The position numbers and the translations under genes are program-made. A stretch of 64,000 nucleotides of DNA, from positions 17,945,139 through 18,009,138 of the forward strand of contig NC_049993.1 in NCBI RefSeq assembly GCF_000003815.2. Direction: 5' to 3'. A model generated the notes under the pieces. The model had not been told where the DNA came from. It did no database searches and saw nothing but the letters and a program-made list of their open reading frames with translations. Source of the DNA: Branchiostoma floridae. Its lineage: Eukaryota; Chordata; Leptocardii; Amphioxiformes; Branchiostomatidae. This document shows positions 1-12,700 of the stretch, piece by piece (position 1 is the stretch's first letter; each line of letters opens with the position of its first letter).

Positions 1-296
1 TATGTTGGCAGATGTTGATGCAGCCTAGAAATGTTTAGACCTGGGTAACCTTAGGTGCTCTCTATCCTATTGTAACGAAATTTTTGGTGTTGATATGGTC
101 TATCATATTTATTTTATTTATTTATCTTTTTATTTATTTATTTATTTATCATATGTTGATAGATATCTATTATGGTCGGAAAGAGGTGACATAAATTTGG
201 GCTCTAGTTTTTTTATTTTGTTAGTGGGATTCTGTTGAGGGAAAAGTGTTATTTGCAATGCAATGATTGCCCTGCAAGCAAGTTAGGATAGTGGCG

Positions 297-500
297 TCAC
301 GTGTGCCGTAACTGGTAAAGCATTCGACTCGGAATCTGGAGGTCCCGTGTTCGATACCAGCCGAGCCCCCGATGCTGTACCCATGGGAAAGGCACTTTAC
401 ACGACCTTCCTCACTTCACCCAGGTGTAAAAATGGGTACCTGACTTCGGTCGGGGAGGTAAAAGACTACCTTTACCTTCTGTCCGTACTGTGTATGTGGC
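297..500 (+). mobile_element. tRNA-derived SINE
   Basis: tRNA-like head with B-box gtgttcgataccagcc, then the tail aaggcactttacacgacc, which also occurs in the SINE at 44395-44575. Second copy at 8456-8640 through the segmental duplication. Confidence 0.65.
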
Positions 501-597
501 ACTGTTAATATAAGTTATTAACTTAAGTGCAGTGTCACATGGTCTCCGTCAGTTCAAAAGCAAATAGAAAGAAAAGTTAAGAACTTAAGATACTGGC

Positions 598-3500
598 CTG
601 CAAAATATGGCTGAAGTGCGATGGAGGCCACAAGGAACACAACGGCTGTAGCCCGCCACAGTTTCTTGAAAAACCCGGAACATTTCGGCTTGCCGTCAGA
701 GTCTGCACCATAGTCTGAGGTTTGAAAAAAAAAACGCTTAATTTTGGGGGTAAATCATTAGTGTATTTAACAAAGGAAGGGGGTGACACTCGCAATTTGC
801 AACACGTACATACAAAAGAGGAAATAAAATGGCCACCAGTAGATTCATTATGAATGATCACTCGTTCGCTGAGGGAAAAAAACATGATTTAAAAATCGGA
901 GTTAAAAATCGTTTTACCTGCTCTGGAGACGTAAATAGGGTTGATTATACTCGCAGCGGCGTGCGCACGTGCTCGCCAATTAGTCTGGTCTTGCTGCAAG
1001 GGCGTGGCGCCTGGGGAAAATACAAAATATGTACAAAATAAGTACTATCACAAAATAAGAATGTATGCATAGTTATCTATAAGGCAAACTTAAGTATTAG
1101 AATATTGAGGCCTTTACGATTGCCTTCAGTTGACCTGAACATTTCTTTGTAAATCATACAAAACATATAAAAAATGCTGGACTAAAGGATTCGCGGTTGC
1201 ACTCTCAATTAATAGAAATTTCATAGAAACCACATAGCACAACGTCCAGTGGATTATCTCTGAATCAACAGTTATTTACGACAGGATTTCAAAACCAGGA
1301 TAACAAAGAGTCTTACCTATTCCCGAGACGTACATAGTGTTGGATACATTCGCAACAGCGTCCACATATGCCTGCCACTCCGTCCGACCAGGCTGCTTGG
1401 GCGTGGTGCCTTTAGGGAAAATGTGAAATAAGCATTATGACAAAATAAAAATATTGGCATAATAACAAGTCATCTGTAAGGTAAGATTGAATGATAAAGC
1501 CATTTAACTTACCATCAAATATCCCGATGTTTTTAGAAACTCGTCAAAACATAATAATCGTACCCAAAAAAGATTATGGTAATCTCAACTTCTAGACCTC
1601 ATGTCTGAAAACAAATAGTGCTAGTGTGTTCTGTTTGAATTATCATTTATTTGCTGAGTATACTGAGTTAACAAAGCAGGGAGGAAAAAAGGACTGGAAA
1701 TCTTGTTCACCTATTCCCGAGGCGTACATAGGGTTGGATACATTCGCAACTGCGTCCACATATGCCTGCCACTCTGTCCGACCTGGCTGCTTCGGCGTGG
1801 TGCCTTTAGGGAAAATGTGAAATTAGCATTATGACAAAATAAGAATATTGGCATAATAACAAGTCATCTGTAAGGTAAGATTGAATGATGAAACCAGTAA
1901 ACTTACCATCAAATATGCCGATGTTTTTAGAAACTCGTCAAAACATAATAATCGTACCCAAAAAATATCATTAATCTCAACTTATAGACCTCATGTCTGA
2001 AAACAAATAATGCTAGTGTGTTCTGTTTGAATAATCATTTTTTTGCTGAGTAAACTGAGTTAACAAAGTAGGGAGGAAAAAAGGACTGGAAATCTTGTTC
2101 ACCTATTCCCGAGGAGTACATAGGGTTGGATACATTCGCAACTGCGTCCACATATGCCTGCCACTCTGTCCGACCAGGCTGCTTGGGCGTGGTGCCTTTA
2201 GGTAAAATGTGAAATAAGCATTATGACAAAATATAAATATTAGCATGATAACAAGTCAGCTGTAAGGTAAGATTGAATGCTAAAGCCAGTAAACTTACCA
2301 TCAGATATCTCGATGTTTTTTTAAAAACTCATCAAAACAAAGAAATTACGTACCGAAGGAAATGTGATGGTTATCTTAACTTATAGACTTTACTAATTAG
2401 AAAATAAATAGTAGAGAGAAGAAGAATATCAGAAAAAATAGAGCTAGTGTATTCTTTACGAATTATAATTTGCTTATTTAGTAACCAAATCAGGCAGGAG
2501 AAAAAAATAGGAGTTAAAAGACGTTTTACCAGTTCTTGAGGCGTACATAGGGTTGGGTACATTCGCAGCGGCGTCCGCGCGTGCCTGCCAATCAGTCTGG
2601 TCTTGCTGCTTGGGTGTGGCGCCTGGGGGGGGGGGGGGGGTACAAATATGTACAAAATAAATATTATCACAAAATACGAATCTAGGCATAGTTATCTGTA
2701 AGGCCAGCTGGAGTATTGGGGTTTTTAGTATTGTTGTCTTTAGGTGACCTGAATATTTTTGTAAATCATACATACAAAACTTTAAAAGTAGCGTATCAAA
2801 GGAAATGTGTTGTCTCAATTTATGGAATGTATGTTCGAAAACAAATAGCATTACCAGTACATCATCAAAAATGAAAAGGATAAGTTACCAAACGACATAA
2901 TATAAAAAAAGAAACCGGGATTCCAAAACCTGGATTGGAAGAATTTTAGGCCCTTAAAAAGTTACCCTTGCAAAATCCAGCCGTCCTTGTATTTGGGGCT
3001 TTAAACAGTCGATGTAAGTGTAGTGTATATATTACCATAGCAAAATCCACCCGTCCCTGTATTTGGGGAGTTAAACAGTCGATGTAAGTGTACTAAATAT
3101 TGTATGTGTAGTGAATATTGTACTTCTTCGTTCAGTTTCATAATATATTTGTGCTTCTACATTTTTTCGGTATGATTGCAACACGGTGTTAGAAATACCA
3201 GTGCCTGATGCACTTTAATTTTACATCACATTTTTTATCACTTCAGCTGAAAATAAAAAAATGTAAGAAAATAAGGATGAATGAATAAATGGTTTATTGA
3301 CTTGTGTGTGAAAATTTGCAGCCCTTTCTAGGCGCAAATACCTTCCACTCACATTTTAAGGTAAATAGAAAAGGTGGGACACTTCGTCTTCCACTGCTTC
3401 CAGAAAAGAAGTCAACCCCCAAATACTCCGTAGCTATCAACAGTATTGCTAGAATAGTCACTTGTTTCCACTTGTCACCATTGTTACCTATACCAAAGTC

Positions 3501-4293
3501 TTGTATTTGTATTATATGTATATGTTTACTATATATTCAGTATGTTCCATGTTGCAATGGGCCCTCGGGCAAGGACTTACAAAAATTAATAAACATAAAT
3601 TTTGCTCAAAACGCCACATATTTATAGTGCACGTATCAAAAAGTTAAGGTAGTAAAGAAATCCTAGCTACCGACCTCTCAGTACAGTAACTGTAAACTTT
3701 ATATTTGTTTTGCTTGTCCTTACCGGCTCTTGTGGCGTACACGTTGGGAATACTCGCAGTGCCCGCACGTGTCTGTCGAACAGTCTGATCTTGCCGCAGT
3801 TGCTTGGGTGTGGTGCCTGGAGGAATAATGCAGATAATACAGAAATTTTTTATTGCAAATTCTTGCCCATGGGGCTAATTGCAGGTGAACAAAATCAAAT
3901 ACACGTAGTGATTAAAAACAGGTAAATAATCTGAATTCAGACATAACGTTACAAAGATTAAGTGATTGACTGTACATACAAAATATAGAATAGGGTTCTA
4001 AACATACGTTACTTTTGCGGGGTTACTTTTTGGTCACAAATAGTAAGCGTACGACGAAACATAGAGATGGACAAACAGACAATATGTCAAAGACAATACT
4101 ACAGTCCATTGGGGGTGAAGTAATGAAAATCCCAATACTAATACTTCAGAAAACTCACAACTACAACATAAAGAACGTCTCACTCAATAAAAGGGAAATA
4201 AAGACTTTGACCAAGGACTTGCTTTGACAAATCAAGTAAATATCTGTTACCTGCTGTGTCGCCAGTCTGGGACTGCTGCTGCCCTCCCGACAT
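598..4293 (-). CDS. G0: type II membrane collagen-lectin gene, 5' half only
   Basis: Exons on the minus strand: 4293-4251 (start, [15 protein letters not shown]), cassettes 3816-3724, 2622-2530, 2195-2103, 1803-1711, 1409-1317 and 1010-918, then the membrane exon 714-598. Collagen and CTLD exons should lie left of position 1. Each cassette is 93 bases, phase 1 at both ends, and encodes a 31-residue cytosolic module; four read NPMY or NPIY near the end, one reads NTMY and the first reads PNVY. The membrane exon has a [12 protein letters not shown] juxtamembrane stretch followed by a hydrophobic helix ending LQPYFA; the Lys residues before the helix predict N-in, type II topology. The donor after it is GC (597-596) instead of GT, as in the duplicate G1. 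The start ATG is chosen because the exon, its donor and the sequence upstream of it are conserved in all paralogues. Family and topology are inferred from the complete paralogues. Confidence 0.75.
918..3816 (-). other. G0 cassette-exon array (six copies)
   Basis: Six phase 1-1 exons of exactly 93 bases at 3816-3724, 2622-2530, 2195-2103, 1803-1711, 1409-1317 and 1010-918. They share the core [18 protein letters not shown] followed by NPMYAS or a variant. The three central copies are a subfamily ([15 protein letters not shown]) with introns that are also near-identical, so they arose by local tandem duplication. The acceptor of 2622-2530 is preceded by a pure C run (G run on the plus strand, 2625-2640). 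Confidence 0.8.
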
Positions 4294-6284
4294 GATACCG
4301 TTTCTCAAATTTCTGCACAGCAAAAACACGTCCTACACCTGGCACGGTGTTTGTCGAATCACGCGAAGCATGACGCCAACTTATCAAGCAATCATGGGTA
4401 CCGTTACCTTATCAATTTTAAAAGTGAAAAAATGGCAAAAAACATTTCATGAATAGATTAGCACCCAAGCAATAAATATTTCTACTGACTGGAAAGAAGA
4501 ACTTAATAAAAGGATGAAAGCAATTCATACTGCGTAAGCAACAATTATGGTACTTTCAAAAGTCGATACACGTGCTCTTTATTTGAAGTTATCGAAAACA
4601 ATCTACAAATGTAATCATTTTTTTCAAACACGATAGACTTATTTGTGTTATTTCATACAACTCTAAACTAGATTAAACACTATTGTAAATATTTTACGTG
4701 CGTCAATAAAAATCAAACGTTTTCTGCAGACAATATTTTCTTATTTTTCTTATTTTATGGAACAGACCATAAAGGATAGATGGGGCCAGCCCTATTGTAG
4801 ATGATTTACAGTTTGATGAGTACAGTTTGCTTATTTCATTTTCGTCTACTCTTCTTATCTTTAGTTCGTCTACTTTTGTACATCGTTCTTTATACCTAAG
4901 AACCCGTGTTAAATAACGAATGAATGAATAAATAAAGGCCTTTAATTGTACATTTTTGCCCAACCGAGCTAACTACAGGTCACAAGAAGACAAAACATAG
5001 ACATATAAGCATCACAGACACAGATGTAGTCTAACACAGAAGTTCAACGTCCTCTCTCTTCTTGGTAATGGTGAAAATGTAGGACTGTGTGGGTTTAGCT
5101 ATGTTTGGTTTGTCAAAACGCATGAGGAATATAAATTTGTCAGTGCTACTCATGTGTCTAAAGTGAGGACATCTACTTTCTATGTAACTGAATAGAGTAT
5201 TTCTATCTTTGACATACACAGTCCAATCAACCATGAGATGCACTTCGTCTTCTGAAATTGGTAACAGATGTAGTACATTTTCATGATGAGACTTAGACAG
5301 TTACATTCAGAGACTTATTGCTTTATTTACTTTAAAATTTGCAATCTTGGGTACATAGTAAATAGTAATATGAATTTATATATGCCAAATGTCGATATTG
5401 TTGTCTACATTGGCTTACTTAACTGTTGTAGATCTGACTGCCCACTTACTATATGATATAGATATTCGAATGGTACATTAGTCAGTTAGTTTGTCAGTTA
5501 GAATCAGAGCCTACGTCAACAAAAATTATCATATCATTGATACCACATCGTTCATTCACCAGCCTGTGATTTTACCTGCCTGTTTTGGATCAGTCCATCC
5601 CTAATCTCTAAAACACTAGAGATAACAACTTCAAAGTTAACCAATTATAGTTAAGCAAACATTTATTCTGGGGTGTCTGTGCGGCGCAACGGCTAGAGCG
5701 TTGGAATCGTAATCAGTAGGTCCTGAGTTCGATACTCGCCATGCCCCTGCCCCCATGACGGTGGAGTGACGCCCACCTAGCCTCACGGCTTATCTGTCAA
5801 AAGGTTACCAAAAGCACGTACGGATTTGGTTCGCCGGTGTGTCAACATCTGCACATTTGCCACTAAGACCCGTAAATCTATTCATAAACATTTATTGTTA
5901 ATTCATAAATTCTTGATTCTTATCGAGTTAGCATCATTGATACATCTTTTCATCAGATTCTACCCCAACAACACTTACAACACTTATCAGAATAAGGAAA
6001 CTACATCAGCTGCATCTTTTACACGTATTCAATCTGAAGATCTAAGACTACTAAGATCTGCTCAACATTGCTTTTAAGCATCTTTTATAGCATTAGTGTC
6101 ATAATGTTTGAATAATTTTACTTGAAACACTTTCAATCAAATTCTACCTCATCAAACGTATTAGAACATAAAGTAACCAGATCTAGGAATCGAACTGATG
6201 ACTCTATCTTTCTCTTGACCCAATCCCTTGAACACGTGATTTTTAATGTGTTTTTTTTAAGTCAGCTGGCAGCCAATGGGTAAT
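4294..6284. other. Intergenic, G0 to G1
   Basis: Upstream flank of G0 (aacacgtcctacacctgg block at 4325-4342), AT-rich sequence also found at 14400-16290, and the SINE head at 5671. Short ORFs here have no recognisable product. Confidence 0.6.
5671..5770 (+). mobile_element. tRNA-derived SINE head
   Basis: A-box ggcgcaacggctagagcg and B-box gagttcgatactcgcc in tRNA spacing. Not a functional tRNA: the acceptor stem does not close. Copy at 15733-15830. Confidence 0.6.
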
Positions 6285-6721
6285 TTATTCTAATTCGTCC
6301 AGGTTGTATTGGCATACGAAAGGTCGCTTTATGAAACATGGAAAGACGTTCCATTTGTAAGGTTGTCCGCCAAGTCGGAAATAACTAACGCAATCCTCAC
6401 CGCGCGTGCCCTCGTAGTGATCCGGTTGACCCGTACCCCAAGCGCTGTAGCTGCCAAAAGGAGTGCCATCCACCCACTCGAATTTCTCCTGTTCGCGCTT
6501 ATAGCGCAAACCGATCCAGGCGTCCTGGTCGTATGGGTTGGTCTCGTCGGTATATGATATTGCTACTAGGTAGCGGTTGGTCTTGTCGTCTTTGGGCATG
6601 GCAAGGGTACCGTCTTGTTGGCGACAGGTCTCGGCCGCTTCGCTGAAGGTCTTATGTGTTTTGAAGGCCTTGTAGCAGATTCCGTTCGATGGAGATTTCG
6701 GTTGATAACCAGAGGGACAAA
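6285..6721 (-). CDS. G1 CTLD exon
   Basis: Acceptor CAG at 6724-6722, phase 1. Long-form C-type lectin domain: paired N-terminal Cys (CPSGY, GICYK), ETC, WIGL, selectivity triplet QPD, EDC, FPC and the final VC. The calcium-site WND is WNV here. It ends with an in-frame stop after CQYNLDELE. Confidence 0.9.
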
Positions 6722-9700
6722 CTGAAAAAGAAAGTAACATCAGAGAGGTTAACTTTATATTGTATCGTGTGTGTTACTGCAGTACTTCCACACATACCTA
6801 GAAAATGTTTGAATCAGTCTCCATTTTGTATTGTATTTTTTTTGGACGACAAAAAGACTGCGGCTTTTCAAAGCAAGAATTTTCATACGGCGCAGGTTCA
6901 GTGCATCCAATGCAAGTAAACTTCTGTATCTGTATCTACTAGTATATAGCCGGTATAACCGCCGTTCGATGTAACACACCAGCTTCGCAGGCATGCAGCG
7001 CGGCAGCAGCTAGTTATATTACACTGAACAACCCGTCACACCTAGCTTTTGCACATCTATCTGCAAGCGTTCTTTAAAAATATCCAGAGAAGATGCCCCT
7101 ACTGTGCTCGGTGATAACAAATTCCACTCTACGATAGTTCTTGGAAAGTAATTTTTGAACAAATCAATCCTAGATTGGTAACTATGGTAGCTTCGAACTC
7201 ATAAACGATACGAAAGAGCACTGACCATTTGGTCCAGGTGGTCCAGAAGACCCGGCAGAACGTGGCCCAGCCGGCCCCATAGGTCCCCTTTCTCCTGGAG
7301 GCCCGGCAGATCCAGCTGGCCCCATGGGCCCCCTTTCATCGAGTGGCCCGGCAGATCCAGCTGGGCCCATAGGCCCCCTTTCTCCTGGAGACCCAGCTGG
7401 GCCTATGGGCCCCCTCTCTCCGGGTGCCCCGGCAGATCCAGCTGGGCCAATAGATCCCCTTTCTCTGGGTGGCCCGGCAGACCCAGCCGGCCCCATGGGC
7501 CCCCTCTCTCCGGGTGGCCCGGCAGACCCAGCTGGGCCCATGGGTCCCCTTTCTCCGGGTGTCCCGGCAGACCCAGCCGGCCCCACGGGTCCCCTTTCTC
7601 CGGGTGGCCCGGCAGACCCAGCTGGGCCCGTGGGCCCCCTTTCTCCGGGTGGCCCGACAGACCCAGCCGGCCCCATAGGTCCCCTTTCTCCAGGTGGCCC
7701 GGCAGACCCAGCCGGCCCCATGGGTCCCCTTTCTCCGGAAGGTCCGGGTGGCCCAGCGGACCAAACTGGCCCGATGGGCCCCCTTTCGCGTTCCAGCTCC
7801 ATTATTCGTTCAGTTAGCTTGCCCAAGTCCGCAGAATTAGTGCTCACTTTTACTGTATAGAGAAAAAGCAAATCAAAATCAATTGCATCATATGCATATG
7901 ACGGGTCAATAATTAACTGCAAGTTAAGAAGAAAAAGCAATTTGGGAATAATGGTTTATAAAGAATCTTGGAAAAGATCTTGGAAAAATATCACTATTTG
8001 CTAGCAATGGGGAGGGCAATTTGGAAAGCTTAAGTACACCATGAATGTGTATCATTACCTATAATTAAGACTTTCATTAGTGTTCGTGCGTGTGTTAGTG
8101 TCTTTGTTTGACTGTGGCCACTATAACTCATAAGTACCTATATGGATTTTTCTCAAACTTGGTATGTTGGCAGATGTTGATGCAGCCTAGAAATGTTTAG
8201 ACTTGGGTAACCTTAGGTGCTCGCTATCCTATTGTAACGGAATTTTTGGTGTTGATATCGTCTATCATATTTATTTTTTTATTTATTTATTTATCTATTT
8301 ATTTATCATATGTTGATAGATATCTATTATGGTCGGAAAGAGGTGACATGAATTTGGGCTCTAGTTTTTTATTTTGTTAGTGGGATTCTGTTGAAGGAAA
8401 AACTGCTATTTGTAATGTAATGATTGCCCTGCAAGCAAGTTAGGATAGTGGCGTCGCATGTGCCGTAACTGGTAAAGCATTCGACTCGGAATCTGGAGGT
8501 CCCGTGTTCGATACCAGCCGAGCCCCCGATGCTGTACCCATGGGAAAGGCAATTTACACGACCTTCCTCACTTCACCCAGGTGTACCTGACTTCGGTCGG
8601 GGAGGTAAAAGACTACCTTTACCTTCTGTCCGTACTGTGTATGTGGCACTGTTAATATAAGTTATTAACTTAAGTGCAGTGTCAGATTGTCTCCGTCAGT
8701 CCAAAAGCAAATAGAAAGAAAAGTTAAGATACTGGCCTGCAAAATATGGCTGAAGTGCGATGGAGGCCACAAGGAACACAACGGCTGTAGCCCGCCACAG
8801 TTTCTTGAAAAAACCGGAACATTTCGGCTTGCCGTCAGTGTCTGCACCATAGTCTGAGGTTTGAACAATAAACGCATTGATTTGGGGGTAAATCATTAGA
8901 TTATCCAAGAAAGGAAAGTAGTGACACTCCCAATTTGTACCACGTAACGCCAGTTTACTTAACTTATTGTAAAAAAAACACAGGGTATTTAAGAATATCG
9001 AGTCGACGGACGGTGATTTCAAAGTGCAATCTCTTTTGAAATCATCGCAATTTGAAAAAAAAACACCGTCTGTCAACTGAATATTCCTAAATGCCCTGTT
9101 TTGAAAACGACGGATATACGTTACCCCTCGAATAAAGGTGAACTGATGGTACATAAAAAAGGAAATAAAATGGCGACCAGTTTTATTATAAAAAATTTTT
9201 CGTCCGCTGAGTTAAAAGTCCTTTTACCTGCTCTGGTGACGTAAATAGGGTTGATTATACTCGCAGCGGCGTGCGCACGTGCCCGCCAATCAGTCTGGTC
9301 TTCCTGCAAGGGCGTGGCGCCTGGGGAAAATACAAAATATGTACAAAATAAGTACTATCACAAAATAAGAATGTATGCATAGTTATCTATAAGGCAAACT
9401 TAAGTATTAGAATATTGAGGCCTTTACGATTGCCTTCAGTTGACCTGAACATTTCTTTGTAAATCATACAAAACATATAAAAAATGCTGGACTAAAGGAC
9501 TCGCGGTTGCACTCTCAATTAATAAAACTTTCATAGAAACCACATAGCACAACGTCCAGTGGATTATCTCTGAATCAACAGTTATTTACGACAGGATTTC
9601 AAGACCAGGACAACAAAGAGTCTTACCTGTTCCCGAGGCGTACATAGGGTTAGGTACATTCGCAACAGCGTCCACATATGCCTGCCACTCAGTCCGACCT

Positions 9701-12700
9701 GGCTGCTTGGGCGTGGTGCCTTTAGGGAAATGTGAAATTAGCATTATGACAAAATAAGAATATTAGCATGATAACAAGTCATCTGTAAGGTAAGATTAAA
9801 TGCTAGAGCCAGTAAACTTACCATCAAATATCCCGATGTTTTTAGAAACTCGTCAAAACATAATAATCGTACCCCCAAAAAATATTATAGTAATCTCAAC
9901 TCATAAACCTCATGTCTGAAAACAAATAGTGCTAGTGTGTTCTGTTTGAATTATCATTTATTTGCTGAGTAAACTGAGTTAACAAAGCAGGGAGGAAAAA
10001 AGGACTGGAAATCTTGTTCACCTGTTCCCGAGGCATACATAGGGTTGGATACATTCGTAACTGCGTCCACATATAACTCATCAAAACATAGAAATTACGT
10101 ACCGAAGAAAATGTGATGGTTATCTTAACTTATAGACTTTACTAATTAGAAAATAAATAGTACAGAGAAGAAGAATATCAGAAAAAATAAAGCTAGTGTA
10201 TTCTTTACGAATTATAATTTGCTTATTTAGTAACCAAATCAGGCAGGAGAAAAAAATAGGAGTTAAACGACGTCTTACCTGTTCTCGAGGCGTACATAGG
10301 GTTGGGTACATTCGCAACTGCGTCCACATATGCCTGCCACTCAGTCTGACCTGGCTGCTTGGGCGTGGTGCCTTTAGGAAAAATGTGAAATTAGCATTAT
10401 AACAAAATAAGAATATTAGCATGATAACAAGTCATCTGTAAGGTAAGATTAAATGCTAGAGCCAGTAAACTTACCATCAAATATCCCAATGTTTTTTAAA
10501 AACTCATCAAAACATAGAAATTACGTACCGAAGAAAATGTGATGGTTATCTTAACTTATAGACTTTACTAATTAGAAATTAGATAGTACAGAGAAGAAGA
10601 ATATCAGAAAAAATAGAGCTACTGTATTCTTTACGAATTATAATTTGCTTATTTAGTAACCAAATCAGGCAGGAGAAAAAACTAGGAGTTAAAAGACGTT
10701 TTACCAGTTCTTGAGGCGTACATAGGGTTGGGTACATTCGCAGCGGCGTCCTCACGTGCCTGCCAATCAGTCTGGTCTTGCTGCTTGGGTGTGGCCCCTG
10801 GGGGGGGGGGGGGGTGATACAAAATATGTAAAAAATAAATATTATGACAAAATACGAATCTAGGCATAGTTATCTGTAAGGCCAGCTGGAGTATTGGGGT
10901 TTTTAGTATTGTTGTCTTTAGGTGACCTGAATATTTTTGTAAATCATACATACAAAACTTTAAAAGTAGCGTAGCAAACGAAATGTGTTGTATCAATTTA
11001 TGGATGTTATGGTATGTTAGAAAACAAATAGCATGACCCGTACACCATCAAACATGACAATAATAAGTTACCAAACGACATTTGGTGGCAATCTCAACTT
11101 ACAGAATAAAACCAGTATCAGTAAAATTTAAGAGTGACCATTTAAATAGTAAAAAAAGCAACCGGGATTCCAAAACCTGGATTGGAAGAATTTTAGGCCC
11201 TAAAAAGTTACCCTTGCAAAATCCAGCCGTCCCTGTATTTGGGGAGTTAAACAGTCGATGTAAGTGTACTAAATATTGTATGTGTAGTGAATATTGTACT
11301 TCTTCGTTCAGTTTCATCATATATTTGTGCTTCTACATTTTTTCGGTATGATTGCAACATGGTGTTAGAAATACCAGTGCCTGATGCACTTTAATTTTAC
11401 ATCACAGTTTTTGATCACTTCAGCTGAAATTGAAAAATGTAAGAAAATAAGGATGAATGAATAAATGGTTTATTGACTTGTGTGTGAAAATATGCAGCCC
11501 TTTCTAGGCGCAAATACCTTCCACTCACATTTCAAGGTAAATAGAAAAGGTGGGATACTTCGTCTTCCACTGCTTCCGGAAAAGAAGTCAACCCCCAAAT
11601 ACTCCGTAGCTATCAACAGTATTGCTAGAATAGTCACTTGTTTCCACTTGTCACCATTGTTACCCATACCAAAGTCTTGTATTTGTATTATATGTATATG
11701 TTTACTATATATTCAGTATGTTCCATGTTGCAATGGGCCCTCGGGCAAGGACTTACAAAAATTAATAAACGTAAATTTTGCTCAAAACGCCACATATTTA
11801 TAGTGCACGTATCAAAAAGTTAAGGCAGTAAAGAAATCCTAGCTACCGACCTCTCAGTACAGTAACGGTAAACATTATATTTGTTTTGCTTGTCCTTACC
11901 GGCTCTTGTGGCGTACACGTTGGGAATACTCGCAGTGTTCGCACGTGTCTGCCGATCAGTCTGATCTTGCCGCAGTTGCTTGGGTGTGGTGCCTGGAGGA
12001 ATAATGCAGATAATACAGAATTTTTTTATTGCAAATTCTTGCCCATGGGGCTAATTGCAGGTGAACAAAATCAAATACACGTAGGGATTAAAAACAGGTA
12101 AATAATCTGAATTCAGACATAACGTTACAAAGATTAAGTGATTGACTGTACATACAGAATATAGAATAGGGTTCTAAACATACGTTACTTTTGCGGGGTT
12201 ACTTTTTGGTCACAAATAGTAAGTGTTACCCGCCCGACCGCGAGGGCCGGGCGCTAGACGGGGACTACAGACGACGTCAGAGCCCAGACTTCGGGAGACC
12301 AAACTTTAATGTCAAACAAGATGGATTCACTTCACAGAACTCTAGTCCCATGCTCCTTTGCGCGCTTGGACCAAACCATTTTCAACTAGGGGTGTTTCCA
12401 CATCGTTACACACGCCCCCTCAAAATCAAATGGCGTCCCGACATTACTGTTACAATGCTATATCTACTTAACAATAACTGAACGTATAACTTTGAGTAAT
12501 AATTGAGCATGCAATAAAACAAACTGTGTTCCTTTTAACTAACTTCTTTTTACAACTCTAACCTCTACTTCTGGCAAGTTGTTGCATGTTACAACAGTTT
12601 ACAAAAACCTTTCCTAACATATAACAAAACTATTGGACTTAACCCAATTTAACATCTTCTTGGATGACCAATTACCGCAAAAGTTTGATCAAATGTTCGT

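Larger units (their letters stand above)
1..6230. repeat. Segmental duplication, copy A (direct)
   Basis: Matches 8163-16290 nearly base for base, including introns, SINEs and downstream sequence; the window start is inside it. Differences: the LTR element is present only in copy B, and one cassette is broken in copy B. Confidence 0.9.

Noticed and set aside
5671-5770. tRNA gene (also 15733, 300, 44573)
   Set aside because: A and B boxes are present, but the cloverleaf and acceptor stem do not form and SINE tails follow.
7324-7860. Plus-strand Gly/Pro-rich ORF of 178 codons
   Set aside because: Antisense of the G1 collagen exon: GGnCCn codons read Gly-Pro on both strands. The same holds for 33816-34469, 26877-27125 and 56709-57230 (minus).
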